From: Paulinella micropora
Lineage: Eukaryota > Cercozoa > Imbricatea > Euglyphida
Reading direction: 5' to 3'
Assembly: GCA_009731375.1 (NCBI GenBank)
Contig: BJOX01000312.1
Coordinates: 9,377 to 41,419, forward strand
DNA length: 32,043 nt
The notes under the pieces: generated by a model
Databases searched by the model: none
Told to the model about the DNA's origin: nothing
What the model saw: the letters and a program-made list of their open reading frames with translations, nothing else
Translations under genes and position numbers: made by a program
Part shown: piece by piece, positions 1-8,006 of the stretch
Numbering within the stretch: the first letter of the stretch is position 1
How the letters are laid out: every line of letters starts with the position of its first letter

Positions 1-9
1 CACCCATAA

Positions 10-171
10 CAATCTGGTGTCTGCTGGGTCCTGGGCTATCAACCAGCATATGCGGAGTTTAAGATCTTTTACGCGCGCAACGACCCTCCTCCCCAGCATC
101 TACCACCAAAGGGTTATGAGTTGGCGTCACAGTTTTACGCCTTGAGGCCATTGGGCTGGAACTCTGTTTAG
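10..171 (+). CDS. Possible coding remnant, unrecognised (53 codons, open to TAG)
   Basis: Reading frame 1 is open from just after a TAA at 7-9 to a TAG at 169-171. The translation has mixed, protein-like composition (for example AEFKIFYARNDPPPQHLPPK) and no low complexity, unlike the adjacent DNA. There is no Met start. If real, it would be the 3' end of an exon or an element fragment. I do not recognise the family, and 53 codons can be open by chance. Confidence 0.2.
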   Translation, partial: QSGVCWVLGYQPAYAEFKIFYARNDPPPQHLPPKGYELASQFYALRPLGWNSV

Positions 172-240
172 CAAGTGTGACTAGGTTTTTTCATCGGGAT
201 TTCCCTCAAATATGTCACAGTCAACACTCCAAGGCAGATT

Positions 241-826
<586 letters not shown>

Positions 827-827
827 A

Positions 828-1416
828 ATGCTTGCTGTGCTGCTAGTGCAGAAATACACCTTGCAGTCTGTACGTGGAGTCCACCTGGAGCTGCATATCG
901 TCGTACTGGCAGCGGGCGGCGAGTTCGAATACGGGGATCCAGGACTGTGCGCTTTTGGCTTTGAAAATGAATTCCTCGGTGAAGATCATGTGATAGTCCA
1001 GATGTACCAGTACAGCAGGTGGCCCATGCAGAATTGGCAAAAATTGAAGGGTGTTTGGCCCTTTGACAAAAAAAGCTAGGGATAACGGTTTATGTGGAGA
1101 AGTGGTTTATGGTTGGCCTGGCTGGGACACACACACGAAGCCACAATATTTGAAAATGACCAAGCAACAGCTTCAAGATTTTGTACTGGCAGCATCTGCA
1201 ACGGCAAGGCCATGCAAAGTCAGTAATCCAAAGGAAAGAATGCAGACGGTCGCAACGCAACGTGCCAAGCTCCCGAAGAGTGATACTACTAAAAAGCCTA
1301 GTTATATGTACATTGACCGAGTAAGTGAGAAAGAGAATGTAGCAACAGTTGTAACAGGAAGGAAACGAAGCGGTAAGCCAAGTGAAAAGCGGGCAGAAAT
1401 GATCGCCAGGAAATGA
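828..1416 (+). pseudogene. Unrecognised gene or remnant with a frameshift near an A7 run
   Basis: An ATG at 828 opens 83 codons in frame 3, ending just after a run of seven A's (about 1069-1075). Frame 1 is open across the same place and continues to a TGA at 1414-1416. The two halves look like one protein with a one-base slip. The second half is basic (VVTGRKRSGKPSEKR near its C-terminus) and contains a Trp-rich patch (YGWPGWD). A 14-bp tandem duplication (aaatgatcgccagg, about 1396-1423) covers the stop codon. I recognise no family. It lies just outside the left end of the CACTA-like element and could be the disrupted host locus or an older element. Confidence 0.3.
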
Positions 1417-1443
1417 TCGCCAGGACAGGTTGACAGGTTTCTT

Positions 1444-1663
1444 TGATCACTAATTACTGTGTAGTGGCTATCACTACATGGTTAGTGGTGATCAATACAT
1501 TTTTAGTGACTTCCCGATAGCCGAAAGCAAAAAACCGTAGCTTCCCGATAGCCGAAAGCAAAAAACCTAAGGTTTTTTGTTTTCGGCTATCGGGAAGTCA
1601 CTAAAAATGTAGTGATCACCAATAACCATGTAGTGATAGCCACTACACAGTAAATAGTGATCA
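1444..1663. repeat. Large imperfect inverted repeat (hairpin) at the left end of the CACTA-like element
   Basis: Bases 1570-1663 are nearly the reverse complement of 1444-1567. Both arms read from tgatcacta to an A-rich centre (caaaaaacc / ggttttttg). The left arm is longer because a 27-bp block starting cttcccgatagcc is present twice, at 1510-1536 and 1541-1567, separated by gtag. The arms contain the TAGTGAT/ATCACTA motif of the adjacent array. The structure could be two element ends fused head to head, or an end that grew by inversion. Confidence 0.8.
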
Positions 1664-2850
1664 TCACTAAGCGTGTAGTTGTAATCACTAATTTTTGTGT
1701 AATGATGAGTACTATGACTGTAGTGACGGTCACTTAAGTAATTATTGCGGCGATGGCTCACTACAAGTAAAGTCACTGCTGCCAGCCAAGTATAGTGATG
1801 AGAACTAAATAACTGTAGTTCCCATCCCTCCCAAGAGTAGTGACGGGCACTAAAGGTGTTTAGTAGTAATCACTAATAACAGTTAGTGACGGGCACTACA
1901 TATTTAGTGATCATCACTAATAACAGTTAGTGCTCATCACTACATCCGGTTAGTGATGAGCACTACATTTGTATAGTGATCATCACTAACAGGATGTAGT
2001 GATGAGCACTACATCAGTAGTGATGAGCACTACATTTGTAGTGATCATCACTAACAGGATGCAGTGATGAGCACTACGATGGTGTAGTGGCCATCACTAC
2101 CTTTTGTTAGTGACGATCACTACACCACTGTAGTGATCATCACTACCAACTTTTTTGTTTGAACTAATTTGTTTAGTGATCGGCACTATCTTTTCTTGTG
2201 ATCGGCACTACGTTTCGTCGGTTTATTAAAATTTTTGCTTCCTCAGTACCATTCAGTGACGAGCAAGTGATGGGCACTCATGTTGTAGTGATGGCACTCA
2301 TATTGTAGTGACGATCAGTACAGACACCCGCAAGATACATAAAAAACTGTTGCTAGTGACCGACCGTTACGCAAAAGTTAGTGATTTTAGTGATGAGCAC
2401 TTAATAAGTGATGATCACTAAAAAGTGAGTGCCCATCACTACATATTTAGTGACTGTCACTAGCAAGCACTGCTAGAACTAGACTTGTGAAAAAAAAATT
2501 AGTGATTGTCACTAAAAAAATGTAGTGATGATCACTAGAATCACTACAATTTTTGGAATTATGCAGCAGTAAAATCTAGTGATGATCACTACGACGGTTA
2601 AAACCGGAAACACTTCCATTTTCAGGTAGTGCTCATCACTAACTTGGTAAGTGATGAGGGAGAATCTAGGGTCAAGCGTAGTGATGGCATTGAAATCACT
2701 ACATTCAGGATACAGGAGGCAGTAGTGATGATCACTAACACAATCTTTGTCTTATTTTAAGTGATCCAGCACTAACTTTTTTAGTGATGGATCACTAAAA
2801 AAGTTTAGTGCTAATCACTAAAAAAAGTTAGTGATGGTATTCCGTACGTG
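1664..2850. repeat. Left subterminal array of TAGTGAT(G/C)ATCACTA palindromes
   Basis: By eye there are about 28 full or near-full 15-bp units between 1460 and 2850, such as tagtgatcatcacta, tagtgatgagcacta and tagtgacgggcacta. Unit starts at 1884, 1905, 1928, 1951, 1974, 1997, 2018, 2039, 2062, 2084, 2108 and 2131 are 21-24 bp apart, about two turns of B-DNA. Spacing loosens after 2150. CACTA elements are known to carry subterminal transposase-binding repeats, and this array is a plausible version. No gene is visible here. Confidence 0.85.
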
Positions 2851-2879
2851 TAGTGAATAGAGAGTGACGGACGTTCATA

Positions 2880-2913
2880 ACATCCTGATCAGCATCCTGA
2901 TCAGCATCCTCTT
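2880..2913. repeat. Short tandem repeat just before the transposase start
   Basis: The 12-bp word catcctgatcag occurs twice in a row, followed by a partial third copy, about 130 bp upstream of the first ATG of the putative transposase gene. It lies between the end of the palindrome array and the gene, so it is in the promoter or leader region. No TATA box or other promoter element could be assigned. Confidence 0.5.
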
Positions 2914-3024
2914 GACCAGTGCGCTTGTTGTTGGTTCTCTTTCGTCTCGCAGACATCAAAGTGTAATGCCCCCAACGATAGCTCGAAAAAAAGTCGGTTA
3001 TACAACCAAACACAGTCCTCAAGA

Positions 3025-3178
3025 ATGAGAATGATGTCTCGTTGTATTAGCTCAGTGAAGCCAAAAAAAGGAAAACGGCAACAGACCAGGAATAAAATGG
3101 CATCAGGTCCAATCCGGACAAATAATACTGAAAAACAAGCTGGTGCACCTGTCACCAGGAAAAGGTACTTTTTACCGA
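3025..3178 (+). CDS. Putative CACTA transposase, N-terminal coding segment (runs into gap)
   Basis: The reading frame opens with ATG at 3025 (another ATG at 3031) and continues 51 codons to the N-gap at 3179. The visible residues are strongly basic (KPKKGKRQQTRNK, then TRKR), as expected for a DNA-binding or nuclear-targeting N-terminus. It starts right after the palindrome array and on the same strand as the other transposase-like segments. No domain can be named from this piece alone, and whether the frame continues through the gap is unknown. Confidence 0.4.
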
Positions 3179-3952
3179 NNNNNNNNNNNNNNNNNNNNNN
3201 NNNNNNNNNNNNNNNNNNNNNNNNNNNNNNNNNNNNNNNNNNNNNNNNNNNNNNNNNNNNNNNNNNNNNNNNNNNNNNNNNNNNNNNNNNNNNNNNNNNN
3301 NNNNNNNNNNNNNNNNNNNNNNNNNNNNNNNNNNNNNNNNNNNNNNNNNNNNNNNNNNNNNNNNNNNNNNNNNNNNNNNNNNNNNNNNNNNNNNNNNNNN
3401 NNNNNNNNNNNNNNNNNNNNNNNNNNNNNNNNNNNNNNNNNNNNNNNNNNNNNNNNNNNNNNNNNNNNNNNNNNNNNNNNNNNNNNNNNNNNNNNNNNNN
3501 NNNNNNNNNNNNNNNNNNNNNNNNNNNNNNNNNNNNNNNNNNNNNNNNNNNNNNNNNNNNNNNNNNNNNNNNNNNNNNNNNNNNNNNNNNNNNNNNNNNN
3601 NNNNNNNNNNNNNNNNNNNNNNNNNNNNNNNNNNNNNNNNNNNNNNNNNNNNNNNNNNNNNNNNNNNNNNNNNNNNNNNNNNNNNNNNNNNNNNNNNNNN
3701 NNNNNNNNNNNNNNNNNNNNNNNNNNNNNNNNNNNNNNNNNNNNNNNNNNNNNNNNNNNNNNNNNNNNNNNNNNNNNNNNNNNNNNNNNNNNNNNNNNNN
3801 NNNNNNNNNNNNNNNNNNNNNNNNNNNNNNNNNNNNNNNNNNNNNNNNNNNNNNNNNNNNNNNNNNNNNNNNNNNNNNNNNNNNNNNNNNNNNNNNNNNN
3901 NNNNNNNNNNNNNNNNNNNNNNNNNNNNNNNNNNNNNNNNNNNNNNNNNNNN
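3179..3952. other. Assembly gap (774 N) inside the putative transposase gene
   Basis: An unbroken run of N. ORFs spanning it are artefacts of translating N. It probably hides part of the transposase coding sequence. Confidence 0.98.
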
Positions 3953-4254
3953 GCTGTTCACCCCGCTACAAGCTGAAAATGCAGCAAGCAGCGAGCTCTG
4001 CGGCGGGTGCACAGCAAGAGATCTGCGTCATACCAGTTTTGTTGGGATCTGATGGCAAGCCTGTGGTTTCTACACAGTACAGTGCCCCCCACAGTGTATG
4101 GGTAAACACCATCAAGAACATTGCCTTCTCTACATCAGGCGAGCTGTGGATGGGACATAGTGAAAGGTCCGTATATCCCCCCAAACCTGAAAACAGCCTT
4201 TTCGTCTCTGGTCCTTCAGCTGCGCCATGCATATGCGCCGCGTATGGTGCGTGA
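3953..4254 (+). CDS. Putative CACTA transposase, second visible segment
   Basis: Frame 1 is open from the gap edge to TGA at 4252-4254. The section reading VIPVLLGSDGKP followed by PHSVWVNTIKNI resembles the part of TNP2-type transposases where an Asp-containing strand is followed by a conserved 'vwv(t)i(k/g)Ni' stretch. The first Asp of the catalytic triad may lie here. After about 4166 the composition is less convincing, and a donor at 4167 (AAAG|gtccgt) is possible, but its phase does not match the next segment. The true exon end is therefore unresolved. Confidence 0.4.
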
Positions 4255-4295
4255 CCGGGAAGGAGCCGAGAAGACATGCAGAGTCCTATGATTAG

Positions 4296-4810
4296 GAGTG
4301 ATGGCAGACGGCCAAGGTCAAAAGCATGTCGCCGGTACTAATCAGAGCGGCAAGTACGCATGTCGCTGCTGCTTCACAGAGTTTGTCACAATCGGGAGCA
4401 CTCATACTATCACTCCGGACTTTCGAGCCTTTCTCCCAGTCGGTCATCCCATGCGCACTGATGCTCGTTATGGACCGCCCCGTGCCACGGCTCCACCCCG
4501 AAACAAGACAGCTGCGTGGCATGCTGACCACGCAGCTGATCGAGCGTCGGACGTGCGTCGACATAACCAAGGTCTGCGTCCGTTCCAAAAGCCGCACCAT
4601 TCTCAAGGTGTCAATTATGATAATGCATGCCAAGGCATCCCTGCCTTCGATTCTGTGCTGGATATGATGGTTGATGGAATGCACATTCACCAAAACGCCG
4701 TTGCGCATATTGTTGCAATGACGTCGGATGACTCTGAAGGAAAGAAACATCCCAAACACAAGCCCCTGCCAGGTCAGCCAAGACCTGTACGCAGAGAGCG
4801 TGATGACACG
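4296..4810 (+). CDS. Putative TNP2-like transposase core segment (runs into gap)
   Basis: Frame 2 is open from a possible acceptor (gattag|GA at 4295/4296) to the gap at 4811. It begins MADGQGQKHVAGTNQSGKYA and continues into CRCCFTEF, which matches the TNP2 pattern of an Asp-Gly strand followed by a Cys-x-x-Cys-type knuckle. Further on comes a run ending DSVLDMMVDGMHIHQN, similar to the conserved D...DxMH motif of Transposase_21 (Pfam PF02992). The start is set by a stop codon just upstream in the same frame, which forces either an intron or a frameshift. The end is hidden by the gap. It joins logically with the DUF4218-like segment at 5588. Confidence 0.55.
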
Positions 4811-5328
4811 NNNNNNNNNNNNNNNNNNNNNNNNNNNNNNNNNNNNNNNNNNNNNNNNNNNNNNNNNNNNNNNNNNNNNNNNNNNNNNNNNNNNNNNNNN
4901 NNNNNNNNNNNNNNNNNNNNNNNNNNNNNNNNNNNNNNNNNNNNNNNNNNNNNNNNNNNNNNNNNNNNNNNNNNNNNNNNNNNNNNNNNNNNNNNNNNNN
5001 NNNNNNNNNNNNNNNNNNNNNNNNNNNNNNNNNNNNNNNNNNNNNNNNNNNNNNNNNNNNNNNNNNNNNNNNNNNNNNNNNNNNNNNNNNNNNNNNNNNN
5101 NNNNNNNNNNNNNNNNNNNNNNNNNNNNNNNNNNNNNNNNNNNNNNNNNNNNNNNNNNNNNNNNNNNNNNNNNNNNNNNNNNNNNNNNNNNNNNNNNNNN
5201 NNNNNNNNNNNNNNNNNNNNNNNNNNNNNNNNNNNNNNNNNNNNNNNNNNNNNNNNNNNNNNNNNNNNNNNNNNNNNNNNNNNNNNNNNNNNNNNNNNNN
5301 NNNNNNNNNNNNNNNNNNNNNNNNNNNN
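4811..5328. other. Assembly gap (518 N) followed by a poly-A run
   Basis: A run of N ends directly in about 27 A's, then GA6-10 runs (5329-5365). Scaffolding or read dropout at a homopolymer is likely. The missing DNA should hold the end of the TNP2-like exon and the start of an intron. Confidence 0.95.
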
Positions 5329-5373
5329 AAAAAAAAAAAAAAAAAAAAAAAAAAAGAAAAAAAAAGTGTACCG

Positions 5374-5472
5374 TAGTGATGATCACTACCTTGTTAGTGA
5401 TGGGAACTAGCCTTTTAGTGATGGGCACTAGACCCGTAGTGATGAGCACTAGCATCTTAGTGATGATCACTA
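5374..5472. repeat. Internal array of five palindromes at exactly 21-bp spacing
   Basis: Units start at 5374, 5395, 5416, 5437 and 5458. They read tagtgatgatcacta, tagtgatgggaacta, tagtgatgggcacta, tagtgatgagcacta and tagtgatgatcacta. The interval is exactly 21 bp each time. The array lies between two coding segments and upstream of a good acceptor (ttgtag at 5582-5587), so it is probably intronic. The same motif forms the two terminal arrays. Confidence 0.85.
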
Positions 5473-5587
5473 TAGTGGTCGTCATCATAAGGTATATTGT
5501 CTAGTCACTACATCTTGACAATAGTAATAATGATCATGGTATGCAAGATTTACATTGAATTGACGTAATGTATGAAGATCCTTGTAG

Positions 5588-6835
5588 GTAGTGAAGATTG
5601 CACGAGTCCTGCCCAGGACGGAGCATACCTTTTGGCTGCATCAACTTGTGTGTGGAGTTATGCATCACATGAAGAATTGGGGCCCTCTACCAGACACTTC
5701 TGCTTATTGGCAGCAGAAGTTCCTGAAAGGCCAAGTACACAGCCAGAAAGACCCTGAAATGACCCTTTTCAAACGCTGGAGTGATGTTGCATGTTTGAAG
5801 ACTACATTTGGACAGGCGCTCTCCGACTTGCAACAAAGCGCTGGGATGCCAAACACCAGGAAGAAATGCTTTCAGTTTGCAGAAAAGCAGCTCCAGCTCC
5901 AGGTGAATCCGAGTGAACCAAACAAGTTAATTTGTACAAAAAAGTACAAGCTCGCTGAAGAGCAGCGTACGGATGTCATTTTGTTCTTGGAAAAGTACTG
6001 GAGAGAGTTAGGACTTTCTCGAGTTGATAAAGACAAGATGCCAACAAATGAGCGTCCTGATTTCTCTGCTCTTCGTTGTGATATTACTAAGCACAGGAGG
6101 GCAGTCGTCCGAGCGGTGTGCATGATATGTGGTGAATCATCCAACAAACGTTACGCAGGAGGAACATTTGCAGTTGCAAAGGAAGATCTCAAAAGAGATT
6201 TTCCAGGTGGGGTTCGCAGCAGTGCGAGATATGGTGCATATATCCGCTATTACCTTGCAGTGGCATTGACCAATCCAGACATAACTTTGGAACTCGCAGC
6301 GGTAGAGCTTCTGCGGTGCTACGCAGATCCCAAAAAGCGTGGTATGTGGCTATGTAAAGCGATTCCCGATCGCAGAGAGAAATTGAAGTTTCTCCCTTTG
6401 AGCTCATTGGAGATGCCTTGCGTGACTGCAGACGTACCTACCAAGAGTGGCTTCATGTACTGGATTCCGGTCGATGATTCCATTCTGCCTTATTATATGG
6501 AAGAGGCAGTGGATAGGTTCTTGGATGGTAAGAATCCAGCACCAGCACCTGACCAAGACATTCCTGTGGTTGATCTTGATGCGTTATATGCGAGTGACAG
6601 TGGGGCTGAACAGAAACTGCCAGAAGCAAGACAAATACTAGAGGTGAATCTGGAATCGTCAGATGATGAGGCGGACCAAGGTGGGGAGGACTCTATAGCT
6701 AGGCCTGACGCTCCTAGTCTAAACGAGATTTTTGCGGCCCCGGACGGTGAGGAAAGATATGACAGCGATGCTGAGTACTTCTTGGATCAGCAGGAGACAG
6801 ATGTAAGAAATTCATTGAATCCAGCAACATTTTAG
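5588..6835 (+). CDS. Putative CACTA transposase, last exon with DUF4218-like domain
   Basis: The frame opens after a TAG at 5585-5587 that is also a good splice acceptor (cttgtag|GTAGTG), and runs 415 codons to TAG at 6833-6835. Near the start, EHTFWLHQLVCGVMHHMKNW then GPLPDTSAYWQQKFLKGQV, followed by a PE pair, follows the DUF4218 pattern (HL..., wGPl, ER/K..lK..v, PE) that accompanies TNP2 transposases. The middle is a mixed alpha/beta-type sequence I cannot assign. The last ~110 residues are acidic (ESSDDEADQGGEDS), a common regulatory or protein-contact tail. There is no upstream in-frame ATG, so this must be spliced to earlier exons or be truncated. Confidence 0.55.
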   Translation, partial: VVKIARVLPRTEHTFWLHQLVCGVMHHMKNWGPLPDTSAYWQQKFLKGQVHSQKDPEMTLFKRWSDVACLKTTFGQALSDLQQSAGMPNTRKKCFQFAEKQLQLQVNPSEPNKLICTKKYKLAEEQRTDVILFLEKYWRELGLSRVDKDKMPTNERPDFSALRCDITKHRRAVVRAVCMICGESSNKRYAGGTFAVAKEDLKRDFPGGVRSSARYGAYIRYYLAVALTNPDITLELAAVELLRCYADPKKRGMWLCKAIPDRREKLKFLPLSSLEMPCVTADVPTKSGFMYWIPVDDSILPYYMEEAVDRFLDGKNPAPAPDQDIPVVDLDALYASDSGAEQKLPEARQILEVNLESSDDEADQGGEDSIARPDAPSLNEIFAAPDGEERYDSDAEYFLDQQETDVRNSLNPATF

Positions 6836-6950
6836 ACACAGTCTACTTTTTAAATCAAGACACTGATTATTAAAAATATCCCAGTGACGCTCATATTTCA
6901 CAGAGACAGAGTACAGATAACTTTAATATGATGTTCAATATAACTAGTTC
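6836..6950. other. 3' flank of the transposase gene, AT-rich
   Basis: About 115 bp between the stop codon and the right palindrome array. It is AT-rich and includes attattaaaaat at 6867, which could help polyadenylation, but no canonical AATAAA is seen. No other feature is visible. Confidence 0.4.
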
Positions 6951-7442
6951 CGGTCACTATGACCTTAGTGATAGACACTCAAAAGGTAGTGATGGTCACT
7001 AGATTATGACACTTAGTGATGAGCACTAGATTTTTATTAGCTTGAGCGTGTACTGATCATCACTAAGACACATTCTAAACAAGATCACTACCCTAGTGCT
7101 CGTCACTATGAATTTTATCACTAACTTTTTTTAGTTCTGTAACACATCACTAACGTAGTGATGATCACTACGTATTTCATCACTCGCTTTCATCATAGAT
7201 CACTAGCGTAGTGATGATCACTACTTGTTTCATCACTAACTTTCATCAAGATCACTAGTGTAGTGATGATCACTACGTATTTCATCACTAACCTTTTCAT
7301 TTTTTTTCACTGATGCAAATAGGTAGTGATCATCACTACCCTCATCACTAAGTAAAAAATATATCACTAAGCTCATCACTAACAGCTTAGTGATGCATCA
7401 CTACGTACTAAGTGCTCATCACTACTTTTCATCCGTGTAGTG
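6950..7442. repeat. Right subterminal palindrome array with a 52-53 bp unit
   Basis: The same TAGTGAT/ATCACTA motif as on the left. Perfect tagtgatgatcacta copies start at 7156, 7209 and 7261, giving a 52-53 bp period with a conserved spacer rich in half-sites (catcactaactttcatca). Other units occur at 6966, 6987, 7014 and 7323. The array ends at TAGTG 7438-7442, after which retroelement coding sequence begins almost immediately. Confidence 0.85.
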
Positions 7443-8006
7443 ATTTTCAGCTCAGTATATGTTTTCGGCAAGAGGTTCAATCTAGCGACTGCTACAATCT
7501 GGAAATCAGTTGTGAGAGAGCTTATGCTCGCGCGTGCGCTGGCTCCACTTTTCTACGCAAGAATTTCACCGTTGCTTTTCAAACATGTCATCGCGACAGA
7601 CGCGTCAGAGTCCGGACTGGGTGTGTGTTACGTACTTAGCTCAGGTATCTTACCAGCTTCGACTCTTGACATGCTCCGTCACCTTCTGACTTATGACTGG
7701 AAAGTGGCAGTCTCCTATCGGTGGAAATGGGTGGGTGAACACATCAATGTATTAGAGATGCGAGCTGTGTTGACAGCGGTCCGCTGGTTCCTTTCGCACC
7801 AGTCAGCTGCTGGCTCTTTGCTTATTCTCTATACCGACTCTCAAGTTGTGCTTGGTGCTGCGTCTAAGGGACGCTCGTCTTCTCGTCCGCTCCTGCGTTT
7901 GCTCCGCCGCATTGCATCGTGTCTCCTGGCTTCGGGTAGCACGATCTACTTGGTGCACGTTCCATCTGGAATGAACCCCGCTGATGTCCCGCCACGCGCG
8001 AGGTGA
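7440..8006 (+). CDS. RNase H domain of a DIRS-type (tyrosine-recombinase) retroelement, 5'-truncated
   Basis: Degrades the RNA strand of the RNA/DNA hybrid during reverse transcription. The frame shows an RNase H arrangement typical of DIRS-group polyproteins: VIATDASESGLG (first Asp), HINVLEMRAV (Glu), LLILYTDSQVVLGAASKGRS (Asp), and VHVPSGMNPAD near the end (final Asp). All four acidic positions are present. The reverse transcriptase that should precede it is missing: the frame is closed by a stop in the TAGTGAT array about 60 bp before the first recognisable residues. The start at 7440 is only the ORF limit (GTG) and not a supported initiator. A possible acceptor (ttttcag, 7443-7449) would also allow splicing. 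It overlaps the recombinase ORF by 23 bp in a different frame. Confidence 0.75.
   Translation: MIFSSVYVFGKRFNLATATIWKSVVRELMLARALAPLFYARISPLLFKHVIATDASESGLGVCYVLSSGILPASTLDMLRHLLTYDWKVAVSYRWKWVGEHINVLEMRAVLTAVRWFLSHQSAAGSLLILYTDSQVVLGAASKGRSSSRPLLRLLRRIASCLLASGSTIYLVHVPSGMNPADVPPRAR

Larger units (their letters stand above)
1448..7442 (+). mobile_element. Putative CACTA (En/Spm-type) DNA transposon with palindromic subterminal arrays
   Basis: The outermost motifs are CACTA at 1448-1452 and TAGTG at 7438-7442, the hallmark ends of the CACTA superfamily. Between them are dense arrays of a 15-bp near-palindrome containing CACTA and TAGTG, on both flanks of a broken gene. That gene has TNP2-like pieces (4296-4810) and a DUF4218-like piece (5588-6835). 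Both flanks could show a 2-bp AT duplication (gat|CACTA and TAGTG|att), which is weak because many alternative end points exist in the array. CACTA transposases cut and paste through a DDE nuclease and bind subterminal repeats. The element call rests on motif reading. Two N-gaps hide about 1.3 kb, including much of the catalytic core. Confidence 0.6.

Noticed and set aside
828-1416. Missing RT of the DIRS-type element on the left of the CACTA insertion
   Set aside because: No RT motif (YxDD, polymerase palm pattern) is present in either frame.
1444-2850. CRISPR-like array because of repeats at regular ~22-bp spacing
   Set aside because: Repeats are degenerate 15-bp palindromes with short variable gaps, no spacers of 26-40 bp, no cas genes, and the context is eukaryotic.
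3025-5504. Single long ORFs across the N-gaps, for example 409 and 398 codons
   Set aside because: N was translated as open sequence; continuity across the gaps is not shown.
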